Shown here piece by piece: positions 12,097 to 19,187 of a stretch of DNA of 64,000 bases. Source of the DNA: Staphylococcus carnosus (GTDB taxonomy: Bacteria; Bacillota; Bacilli; Staphylococcales; Staphylococcaceae); contig NZ_UHCT01000001.1 in assembly GCF_900458435.1 (NCBI RefSeq), forward strand, positions 1,240,001-1,304,000. The letters run 5' to 3'. The notes below the pieces were generated by a model. It did not search any database, was not told the DNA's origin, and worked only from the letters and a program-made list of their open reading frames with translations. Made by a program: the position numbers and the translations under genes. How positions within the stretch are numbered: the first letter of the stretch is position 1; the number at the start of each line of letters is the position of its first letter.

Positions 12097-12133
12097 AAAT
12101 CGGATTGGTAAGAAAATCACTCGTCCGATTTTT
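12097..12133 (+). repeat. Inverted repeat with U tract (terminator-like)
   Basis: AAATCGGA and TCCGATTT eight-base perfect arms around a 19-base loop, followed by further T residues. It could end a short transcript on the plus strand or back up the pyk terminator. Confidence 0.5.
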
Positions 12134-12144
12134 AGTACAATAAA

Positions 12145-12203
12145 GCGCAATTATCTCTATTATATAAAGTGAACAAACCCAAATTAAAGGAGATAAGTTG
12201 CGC
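12145..12203. repeat. Long-range inverted repeat of unknown role
   Basis: GCGCAATTATCTC at 12145-12157 pairs with GAGATAAGTTGCGC at 12190-12203 with a single bulged G. The 32-base loop contains TTAAAGG, so the stem would tuck a ribosome-site-like GGAG into the right arm. Confidence 0.6.
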
Positions 12204-12205
12204 GT

Positions 12206-12313
12206 ATGAATCATTTTTTATCATTACACTTTTTGTATTTAATCAAAAAAGAACGAGTGACCTCAGAAGTAGGTACCCGTTCTTTTAGTGAAATAAAGGT
12301 GCTGAATTATTAA
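12206..12313 (+). CDS. Possible 35-residue small ORF
   Basis: An ATG opens a 35-codon frame starting MNHFLSLHFLYLIKKERV. The first 13 residues are hydrophobic and the rest is polar. The GGAG at 12189-12192 is 13 bases from the ATG, which is too far for good initiation, and the 3' half overlaps the permease terminator stem. No family is recognised. It is listed because it sits directly after an unusual inverted repeat, but it is more likely to be non-coding. Confidence 0.15.
   Translation: MNHFLSLHFLYLIKKERVTSEVGTRSFSEIKVLNY
12246..12284 (-). terminator. Terminator of the minus-strand permease gene
   Basis: Arms AAAGAACG and CGTTCTTT with a partly paired interior. On the minus strand the stem is followed by TTTTTTGATT, about 33 bases after the permease stop. 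Confidence 0.75.
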
Positions 12314-12316
12314 AAC

Positions 12317-13687
12317 TTATCCTTGGTGTTTTTTAACTTGTTGTGTATATCTCCAATACATGAATCCTAAAAGAATAAACCAAACTGGTGAGATAAAGAT
12401 TGCTACACGTGTTACTGGGTTTACAAATAGTAACGCAAACACAAAGACGAAGAATAATAAGATAATGTAACCAGAAATTCTGCCACCTGGTAATTTATAA
12501 GGTGAATTTTTGTGTTGTTCTGGTTCACGTTTTTGATATCTGATGTATGCATAGATGATTAATCCCCATACAACTAAGAATAACACTGTTGAAATAGTAG
12601 TTACATACGTAAATACTAATGTTGCATCAGGGAAGATATAGTTCAATAATGCTGCAATTAATAATAGCGCACAAGAAACAAAAATTGCGATATGAGGTAC
12701 ACCATTTTTATTTGTAGATCTGAAAAGAGGTGGTGCTTGTTCTTGTCTCGCTAAACCAAATAACATACGACTGTTTGAGAAAATACCACTGTTACAAGAT
12801 GGTGCAGCTGCTGTTAAAACAACAAAGTTGATGATACCAGCTGCGAATGGAATACCTACTAAAGCAAATAAGCGAACGAATGGACTTTCTGAAGGGTCCA
12901 TTTTATTCCATGGAATAATAGACATGATAACTGCTAATGAACCAACGTAGAACAATAGAATACGCATCGGAACACTATTGATAGCTTTTGGTATTGTTTT
13001 AGTTGGATCTTTAGTTTCTCCAGCTGTTACCCCAATGATTTCAATCCCTACAAATGAGAATAATGCCATTTGGAAGGACATGAAGAATCCTGTTGCACCT
13101 TTAGGGAAAATACCATGTTCATATAAGTTAGTAAATGAAGCATGACCGAATTGAGTTTTATATGCAAATAAAATCATAACTAGTCCCACAACAATCAATA
13201 CAATAATTGTTGTAACTTTGATAATTGCAAACCAAAATTCTAATTCCCCGAAAATTTTGGCACTAAATAAGTTAAATGCCATAAGTAATAATACACAGAA
13301 TAATGCACTTACCCAGTTAGGAATTTGTGGCCACCAGAAGCTTACATACTTTGCAACAGCAGTAACTTCTGCCATACCAGTAATTATCCAACAGAACCAA
13401 TACGTCCATCCTGTTACAAATCCTGCAAAAGGCCCGATATATTCATTTGTAACATCTGCAAATGATTTGAAGTTCGTGTTGGAAATTAAAATTTCTCCTA
13501 ATCCTCTCATAAACATAAACAACATTAATCCAATGATAATGTATGTTAATAATATGGAAGGACCTGTCATAGCAATCGTTTGTCCTGCCCCTAAAAATAG
13601 CCCCGTTCCGATTGCGCCGCCAATTGCAATCAGTTGAATGTGACGATTGCTCAGTTCTCTTTGTAAATTATTATTTGCCATATTCAT
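12317..13687 (-). CDS. cycA: Amino-acid permease, D-serine/D-alanine/glycine transporter type
   Basis: An APC-superfamily permease of about 456 residues with twelve predicted membrane segments. The N-terminal LSNRHIQLIAIGGAIGTGLF and the GVTAGETKDP loop are typical of the amino-acid transporter family, and overall it most resembles CycA/AapA, which imports D-alanine, D-serine and glycine by proton symport. The exact substrate is inferred. The open frame extends 32 codons further upstream, but AAAGGGAG sits five bases before the ATG at 13687 (MNMANNN) and conserved similarity begins there; the ATG at 13681 is an alternative. It is monocistronic, converging on pyk and diverging from citZ. Confidence 0.85.
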   Translation of the reverse strand: MNMANNNLQRELSNRHIQLIAIGGAIGTGLFLGAGQTIAMTGPSILLTYIIIGLMLFMFMRGLGEILISNTNFKSFADVTNEYIGPFAGFVTGWTYWFCWIITGMAEVTAVAKYVSFWWPQIPNWVSALFCVLLLMAFNLFSAKIFGELEFWFAIIKVTTIIVLIVVGLVMILFAYKTQFGHASFTNLYEHGIFPKGATGFFMSFQMALFSFVGIEIIGVTAGETKDPTKTIPKAINSVPMRILLFYVGSLAVIMSIIPWNKMDPSESPFVRLFALVGIPFAAGIINFVVLTAAAPSCNSGIFSNSRMLFGLARQEQAPPLFRSTNKNGVPHIAIFVSCALLLIAALLNYIFPDATLVFTYVTTISTVLFLVVWGLIIYAYIRYQKREPEQHKNSPYKLPGGRISGYIILLFFVFVFALLFVNPVTRVAIFISPVWFILLGFMYWRYTQQVKKHQG

Positions 13688-13751
13688 AACAACTCCCTTT
13701 TTGCACCTCATCAATATTATGCACATATTTATAAGTAATGACAAATGTTTT

Positions 13752-13782
13752 TTGCAAATAATGCAAATTTTCATGCAATTCA
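13752..13782 (-). repeat. Iterated TTGCA repeats in the permease leader
   Basis: On the minus strand TTGCA occurs three times in 26 bases (complements at 13753-13757, 13762-13766, 13774-13778), two within ATTTGCA. They lie just after the candidate -10, a place typical of operators. Confidence 0.35.
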
Positions 13783-13788
13783 CAATGA

Positions 13789-13794
13789 ATTATA
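13789..13794 (-). promoter_or_regulatory. Candidate -10 for the permease gene
   Basis: A perfect TATAAT on the minus strand, about 100 bases before the chosen start. I find no good -35 at 16-18 bases. Confidence 0.35.
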
Positions 13795-13966
13795 GTTATA
13801 ATGAATGATAAATATTTAAAATGACACATCATAAAAAGTGGATTTTAATGAACTAAAAACAATTAAAATGTAATAAGTGTACGAGTGGAGGGCGTTTTGG
13901 GGGTAAAAACCTTTTAGATACTAGCTTTGTATGTATATTTACATGTTTATAAGAGTTGCTTAATTG

Positions 13967-13995
13967 TTCACAAAATCGCGATAATTGGATATAAT
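13967..13995 (+). promoter_or_regulatory. Sigma-A promoter of citZ-icd
   Basis: TTCACA, 17-base spacer, TATAAT: 5 of 6 and 6 of 6 matches at the ideal spacing. Transcription should start near 14002, which excludes an upstream ATG at 14001 as the citZ start. Confidence 0.8.
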
Positions 13996-14024
13996 AACAA
14001 ATGAAAGCCATTTCAATTTGTTAT
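13994..14024. repeat. Inverted repeat across the citZ transcription start
   Basis: Perfect nine-base arms ATAACAAAT and ATTTGTTAT, extended inward by GAAA/TTTC with one unpaired A. It overlaps the end of the -10 and the predicted +1, so it is placed as an operator would be. Confidence 0.65.
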
Positions 14025-14042
14025 AGAAAAGGGGAAATTAAT

Positions 14043-15161
14043 ATGGCAGAATTGCAAAAAGGTTTAGAAGGGGTAATTGCAGCTGAAACGAAAGTGAGCT
14101 CAATTATCGATAGCCAACTGACATATGCGGGTTACGACATCGATGATTTAGCAGAAAATGCTTCATTTGAAGAAATTATCTTCTTACTATGGAATTACAG
14201 ACTTCCAACACAAGAAGAACTAGATGAGTTGAAAAGTAAGTTGTATGAATATGGTACATTAGATGACAAAGTATATGAACACTTTGAAGACTATGCTACT
14301 AATCATGTACATCCAATGACAGCTTTAAGAACATCTGTTTCTTACATTGCGCATTTTGATGAAAATGCCGAAAGTGAAACTGATGAAGAAAAATTAGAAC
14401 GTGCAATTAGAATTCAAGCTAAAATGGCTTCATTAGTAGCTTCATTCCAACGTGTTCGTGAAGGTAAAGAACCAGTTAAACCTAAAGAAGGTTTAAGCTA
14501 TGCAGCTAACTTCTTATATATGTTACGTGGGGAAGTACCTACTGACATTGAAGAAGAAGCATTTAACAAAGCTTTAGTATTACATGCGGACCATGAGTTG
14601 AACGCATCAGCATTCACAGCTCGTTGTGCTGTATCTTCATTATCAGATATGTACTCAGGAATTGTTGCTGCAGTAGGTTCATTAAAAGGACCATTGCATG
14701 GTGGTGCAAACGAACGTGTTATGAATATGTTATCTGAAATCAAATCAGTTGATGATGTAGAACCATATTTAGACAAAAAATTCGAAAATAAAGAAAAAAT
14801 CATGGGCTTTGGTCACCGTGTTTATAAAAACGGCGATCCACGTGCGAAATATTTAAAAACAATGAGTAAGAAAATTACAGATGAAACAGGTCAAAAACAC
14901 TTATATGATATCTCAGTGAAAATTGAAGATATTATGAAAGAACGTACAGGCATTATTGCTAACGTTGACTTCTATAGTGCGACTGTTTATCATAGCATGA
15001 ATATTCCACACGACTTATTTACACCAATCTTTGCAATCAGCCGTACTTCAGGTTGGTTAGCACATATCTTTGAACAATATAGAGATAACCGTATTATGAG
15101 ACCTCGTGCGAAGTATATCGGTGAAACTAATCGTGTATATGTTCCAATTGAAGAAAGATAG
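14043..15161 (+). CDS. citZ: Citrate synthase
   Basis: A 372-residue type I-short citrate synthase condensing acetyl-CoA with oxaloacetate at the entry of the TCA cycle. Active-site segments are visible: GPLHGGANERV near 217 and GFGHRVYKNGDPRA near 256, with NVDFYSATVYH carrying the catalytic aspartate at about 307. An in-frame ATG at 14001 lies at the predicted transcription start and within an inverted repeat, so the ATG at 14043, preceded by AAGGGGAA, is chosen; homologues start MAELQKGLEG. It is followed by icd after 63 bases without a terminator, the usual Firmicute pairing. Confidence 0.95.
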   Translation: MAELQKGLEGVIAAETKVSSIIDSQLTYAGYDIDDLAENASFEEIIFLLWNYRLPTQEELDELKSKLYEYGTLDDKVYEHFEDYATNHVHPMTALRTSVSYIAHFDENAESETDEEKLERAIRIQAKMASLVASFQRVREGKEPVKPKEGLSYAANFLYMLRGEVPTDIEEEAFNKALVLHADHELNASAFTARCAVSSLSDMYSGIVAAVGSLKGPLHGGANERVMNMLSEIKSVDDVEPYLDKKFENKEKIMGFGHRVYKNGDPRAKYLKTMSKKITDETGQKHLYDISVKIEDIMKERTGIIANVDFYSATVYHSMNIPHDLFTPIFAISRTSGWLAHIFEQYRDNRIMRPRAKYIGETNRVYVPIEER

Positions 15162-15224
15162 GTCATAGTGTTTTAGTATATGAAATGCAAAAACTTATAA
15201 TTTTAAGTAACGGAGGAATTATTA

Positions 15225-16490
15225 ATGGCACCAGAAAAAATTGTTAAACAAGAAGACGGTTTATTAGTACCAAACAACCCAATTATCCCATTCATTATCG
15301 GAGACGGAATTGGACCAGATATCTGGAGAGCATCACGTCGTGTTTTAGATGCTGCTGTAGAAAAAGCTTATAATGGTGAAAAGCAAATTGAATGGAAAGA
15401 AATTCTAGCAGGTCAAAAAGCGTACGATACTACTGGAGAATGGTTACCACAAGAAACACTTGATGCAATTGAAGAATATTTAATTGCTATCAAAGGACCT
15501 CTTACTACACCAATCGGTGGCGGTATCCGTTCATTAAACGTAGCTTTACGTCAAACATTAGATTTGTTTGCTTGCTTACGTCCTGTACGTTGGTTCAAAG
15601 GTGTACCATCACCAGTTAAACGTCCAGAAGATACTGATATGGTTATTTTCCGTGAAAATACTGAAGATATTTATGCAGGTATCGAATTTAAAGAAGGTAC
15701 TCCGGAAGCTGAGAAATTAATCAAATTCTTACAAGATGAAATGGGTGCAACAAATATCCGTTTCCCTGAAACTTCTGGTATTGGTGTTAAACCAGTATCT
15801 AAAGAAGGTACAGAACGTTTAGTTCGTTCAGCTATCCAATATGCAATCGATAACGATCGTAAATCTGTAACTCTAGTACACAAAGGTAATATCATGAAAT
15901 TTACTGAAGGTGCTTTCAAACAATGGGGTTATGATTTAGCTGAAAATGAATTTGGAGATAAAGTATTCACTTGGCAACAATATGATCGTTTAGTTGATGA
16001 AAAAGGTAAAGACGAAGCAAACAAAATTCAAGATCAAGCAGTTGCAGACGGTAAAATTATCATTAAAGATTCTATCGCTGACATCTTCTTGCAACAAATT
16101 TTAACTCGTCCAGCTGAATACGATGTAGTAGCAACTATGAACTTAAATGGTGACTATATCTCTGATGCATTAGCTGCACAAGTTGGCGGCATCGGTATTG
16201 CACCAGGTGCAAACATTAACTATGACACTGGCCATGCTATCTTTGAAGCAACTCACGGTACAGCACCTAAATATGCAGATTTAGATAAAGTAAACCCTTC
16301 ATCTGAATTATTAAGTGCAGTATTAATGTTAGAACACTTAGGTTGGCAAGAAGCTGCAGATTTAATTACAGCTTCAATTGAAAAAACAATCGCTTCTAAA
16401 GTTGTAACTTACGACTTTGCACGTATGATGGATGGCGCTACTGAAGTTAAAACATCAGAATTCGCTGATGAATTGATTAAAAATCTGTAA
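15225..16490 (+). CDS. icd: Isocitrate dehydrogenase (NADP type)
   Basis: A 421-residue isocitrate dehydrogenase giving 2-oxoglutarate, CO2 and [15 protein letters not shown] opens the cofactor region. [13 protein letters not shown] near 98-110 has the serine phosphorylated in the E. coli enzyme, and LRPVRWFKG and [14 protein letters not shown] bind substrate. [19 protein letters not shown] carries the metal-binding aspartates and HGTAPKYA the adenine site. GGAGG lies ahead of the ATG. It is the second gene of the citZ-icd unit, coupling the two oxidative TCA steps that make 2-oxoglutarate for glutamate. A strong terminator follows. Confidence 0.96.
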   Translation: MAPEKIVKQEDGLLVPNNPIIPFIIGDGIGPDIWRASRRVLDAAVEKAYNGEKQIEWKEILAGQKAYDTTGEWLPQETLDAIEEYLIAIKGPLTTPIGGGIRSLNVALRQTLDLFACLRPVRWFKGVPSPVKRPEDTDMVIFRENTEDIYAGIEFKEGTPEAEKLIKFLQDEMGATNIRFPETSGIGVKPVSKEGTERLVRSAIQYAIDNDRKSVTLVHKGNIMKFTEGAFKQWGYDLAENEFGDKVFTWQQYDRLVDEKGKDEANKIQDQAVADGKIIIKDSIADIFLQQILTRPAEYDVVATMNLNGDYISDALAAQVGGIGIAPGANINYDTGHAIFEATHGTAPKYADLDKVNPSSELLSAVLMLEHLGWQEAADLITASIEKTIASKVVTYDFARMMDGATEVKTSEFADELIKNL

Positions 16491-16504
16491 TCAAAATCCA
16501 TTAC

Positions 16505-16540
16505 AGCTATACTGTCTACTCAGGCAGTATAGCTTTTTTT
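16505..16540 (+). terminator. Rho-independent terminator after icd
   Basis: Perfect ten-base arms AGCTATACTG / CAGTATAGCT with a ten-base loop, then seven T residues. Confidence 0.92.
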
Positions 16541-16633
16541 ATTATTTGAAATCGCAAAAATTCAGATTATGAACTAATTGTTAAGTTTCTGTAAAGTTAA
16601 TACATAGTATGTTATCTTTATGAAAATATAAGT

Positions 16634-16639
16634 TATAAT
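16634..16639 (+). promoter_or_regulatory. Candidate -10 for phoPR
   Basis: A perfect TATAAT 30 bases before phoP. The -35 region (TTATCT at 16612-16617) is poor, as expected for an activator-dependent promoter. Confidence 0.4.
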
Positions 16640-16669
16640 TAGGTTGAAAAATACACAGGGGGTACGACC

Positions 16670-17386
16670 ATGTCTCAAAAAATTTTAGTAGTCGACGATG
16701 AACAATCAATTGTAACTTTACTGAAATACAACTTGGAAACTGCAGGTTATATTGTTGAAGTTGCATATGATGGAGAAGAAGCACTTCAAAAGTTAGATGC
16801 AGTACAACCGGATTTAGTAGTTTTAGATGTAATGCTTCCAAAACTGGATGGAATTGAAGTATGCAAAACAATTCGTTCTGATAAGAACTTAGTTCCTATC
16901 TTAATGTTGACTGCCAAAGATGATGAATTTGATCGTGTACTAGGCTTAGAGCTTGGTGCAGATGATTATATGACTAAACCATTTTCACCTAGAGAAGTAG
17001 TTGCACGTGTAAAAGCCATTTTAAGGCGTTCTCAACAAGTTCAAAGTGTCAAAGAGGACGAGAATGATAACGAGGATGTTATTATTGGTTCCATCAAGAT
17101 TAGACCCGAGTATTTTGAAGTATATAAAAATAATGAATTATTAGAATTAACACCTAAAGAATTCGAATTATTATTGTATTTGATTGAACGCCAAGGCAGA
17201 GTCATTACAAGGGAACATATGTTGAATTCTGTATGGAATTATGAATTTACAGGTGATTCACGTATTGTTGATGTGCATATCAGTCATTTAAGAGATAAAT
17301 TGGAAGAAAACCCTAAGCAGCCGAAACTTATTAAAACTGTCCGTGGTTTAGGCTATAAATTAGAAAGACCGAAATCTGCTAATTGA
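16670..17386 (+). CDS. phoP: Response regulator PhoP
   Basis: A 238-residue OmpR-family response regulator. The receiver domain has acidic residues DDE at 9-11, the phospho-acceptor D53 in VVLDVMLP, the switch threonine in MLTAKDD and the conserved lysine in MTKPFSP. The C-terminal winged helix (about 140-235) ends with the family motif TVRGLGYKL. By similarity and its pairing with PhoR it controls the phosphate-starvation response. GGGGG stands before the ATG. Its stop codon overlaps the phoR start by four bases (TTGA). Confidence 0.92.
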   Translation: MSQKILVVDDEQSIVTLLKYNLETAGYIVEVAYDGEEALQKLDAVQPDLVVLDVMLPKLDGIEVCKTIRSDKNLVPILMLTAKDDEFDRVLGLELGADDYMTKPFSPREVVARVKAILRRSQQVQSVKEDENDNEDVIIGSIKIRPEYFEVYKNNELLELTPKEFELLLYLIERQGRVITREHMLNSVWNYEFTGDSRIVDVHISHLRDKLEENPKQPKLIKTVRGLGYKLERPKSAN

Positions 17387-19092
17387 AGTTTTATACAAGA
17401 TTACTGCTTACGCTCGTAACATTGATTGTCTCTTGTCTCATTGCTTTAGGATTACTGATTAATCATGCTATTTATACCACTATTTCAGGTAGAGATAGTG
17501 AAAATTTAAAAAATGATGCAGAAAGAGTCAATGAGTCTTATCAAGCACATCAAGATAATGCTATTAGGGAATATGCACGCTTGAATGATTTTGCGATTAC
17601 TGTACATAGAAATTCTGATCATAAAGTTTTATTCAAAGCTGGAAACAATGTACCGGCGAATGAGAACATCAATGTTGTCGGAAATCCATCCAATTTAATT
17701 TATGACACACACAAAGGTAATCATCGATTTACCTATAAATATATTGATAATGATCATCACATTATTATCTCAGGGTATAATAATGAAATTTCACAACTTC
17801 AATTTGAAGCATGGAAGTATATTGTGATTATAGGTATGTTTATATTAGCAGTCGTATTTTTAATTGTTAGAAATATCAACAGAACTTATATCCGTCCAAT
17901 TAATGATGTTACTTATGCTACGAAATTATTAGCGCAAGGTCATTATCATATCCGTGTTCCTGAAAGTAATGTGAAAGAAACAAGAGCATTATTTGTAACG
18001 ACCAATGAATTAGCACGTCGATTACAAAAAATGCATAACGAACAAAAAATTCAATCAAATCGATTGAAAACTACGTTAGAAAATATACCAAGTTCAGTTT
18101 TAATGATTGATAAATACGGTAAAATTGTTGTAGCGAATACAGCTTATTACGATATGTTCAATCCGGAAACAAGTGTTGTAAATAAAAATTACAATAGAGT
18201 TATTCAAGGAAAATTAAACACATTGATTATCAATGCTTTTAAAACTGAAAAAACGATTAATGAGCAAGTTGAAATATATATTAATAATGTACATGAAAAA
18301 TATTTTGATACTGCTTGTGTACCAATTTTGTCGCGCAATAAAAAAAGACTGCAAGGTATGGTAGTTGTATTGCATGATATTACAAGTCTTAAAAAACTTG
18401 AAAACTTACGTCGGGAATTTGTAGCGAATGTTTCGCATGAATTGAAAACACCGATTACATCGATTAAAGGTTTTGCTGAAACATTGATTGATGGTGCGAA
18501 AAATGACGAGAATTCTTTAGATGAGTTTTTAAATATTATTCTGAAAGAGTCGAATCGTATTGAATCATTAGTTGAAGATTTATTAGATTTGTCTCATATT
18601 GAGCAACAAACTGAAATCAGAACTGAACGTGTTGATTTATCAGAAGTGACACAAACCACTGTAAATACGCTGTATGCTTATGCTCAAAGGAAAGCAATAG
18701 AAATCGATGCTGAAATTCAAAATCACGTCATGATTGATGCTGAAGCTTCAAAAATTGCACAGGTCGTGACGAACTTAGTCAGTAATGCGATTAATTATTC
18801 TTCAGATGAAAGCACCGTTTATGTACGCGTTTATCAAAAAGATGATAAACGTATATTAGAGGTGGAAGACCATGGTATCGGTATAGCGCCTGAAGAACAA
18901 AAGCATGTGTTCGAACGTTTCTACAGAGTAGACAAAGCACGCAGCAGGGATTCTGGTGGAACAGGACTTGGTTTATCGATCACCAAACATATTGTGGAAG
19001 CCTACCAAGGCCGGATACAAATTGAAAGTGAACCAGATGTAGGTACTACATTCCGTATTATTTTCTTTGATAATAAAACACGAAATTCATAA
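17383..19092 (+). CDS. phoR: Sensor histidine kinase PhoR
   Basis: A 569-residue membrane kinase. Segment 1 is at about 7-28 and segment 2 at about 146-163, flanking an extracytoplasmic sensor of roughly 115 residues. A HAMP linker follows (about 165-220), then a PAS domain beginning TTLENIPSSVLMIDKYGKIV. The H-box FVANVSHELKTPITS places the phosphorylated histidine at 352, and the ATPase has NLVSNAINYS, DHGIGIAPEEQ, FERFYRVDKARSR and GGTGLGLSI. The start is TTG overlapping the phoP TGA, with only a weak ribosome site, so translation probably depends on phoP. It phosphorylates PhoP. Confidence 0.92.
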   Translation: MKFYTRLLLTLVTLIVSCLIALGLLINHAIYTTISGRDSENLKNDAERVNESYQAHQDNAIREYARLNDFAITVHRNSDHKVLFKAGNNVPANENINVVGNPSNLIYDTHKGNHRFTYKYIDNDHHIIISGYNNEISQLQFEAWKYIVIIGMFILAVVFLIVRNINRTYIRPINDVTYATKLLAQGHYHIRVPESNVKETRALFVTTNELARRLQKMHNEQKIQSNRLKTTLENIPSSVLMIDKYGKIVVANTAYYDMFNPETSVVNKNYNRVIQGKLNTLIINAFKTEKTINEQVEIYINNVHEKYFDTACVPILSRNKKRLQGMVVVLHDITSLKKLENLRREFVANVSHELKTPITSIKGFAETLIDGAKNDENSLDEFLNIILKESNRIESLVEDLLDLSHIEQQTEIRTERVDLSEVTQTTVNTLYAYAQRKAIEIDAEIQNHVMIDAEASKIAQVVTNLVSNAINYSSDESTVYVRVYQKDDKRILEVEDHGIGIAPEEQKHVFERFYRVDKARSRDSGGTGLGLSITKHIVEAYQGRIQIESEPDVGTTFRIIFFDNKTRNS

Positions 19093-19100
19093 TTAATATA

Positions 19101-19129
19101 TGCGTCGGAAGTGATTCCGGCGCTTATTT
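19101..19129 (+). terminator. Terminator after phoR
   Basis: GCGTCGGAA / TTCCGGCGC nine-base stem with a GTGA tetraloop (one T-G wobble), followed by TTATTTT. Confidence 0.75.
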
Positions 19130-19158
19130 TGTGAGTGAATTATGACTTATGATAAAAT
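19129..19158 (+). promoter_or_regulatory. Candidate promoter of polA
   Basis: TTGTGA, 18-base spacer, TAAAAT: 4 of 6 and 5 of 6 matches, 30 bases before the polA start. Confidence 0.45.
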
Positions 19159-19187
19159 GGAATTAAATCAATTCAGGAGGTTATCAC

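Larger units (their letters stand above)
12059..12316. other. Structured intergenic region between pyk and the permease
   Basis: No recognised gene in this stretch. It contains three further inverted repeats (12097-12131, 12145-12203, 12246-12284) and a weakly supported 35-codon frame at 12206-12313. The last repeat is the permease terminator; the first two are unexplained. Confidence 0.5.
13795..14042. other. Divergent cycA-citZ intergenic region
   Basis: No gene. The right end holds the citZ promoter and an inverted repeat. The middle (about 13820-13950) has a G-rich patch (GGAGGGCGTTTTGGGGG) at 13886-13902 but no feature that I can assign. Confidence 0.5.

Noticed and set aside
12206..12313. 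The 35-residue frame as a type I toxin (Fst/TxpA-like)
   Set aside because: It has a short hydrophobic start and a polar tail, but no full membrane helix, no antisense RNA promoter that I can see, and poor ribosome-site spacing.
16561..16620. PhoP boxes before phoPR
   Set aside because: TTAAC-like words occur on the minus strand, but they are not spaced at the 11-base period expected of Pho boxes.
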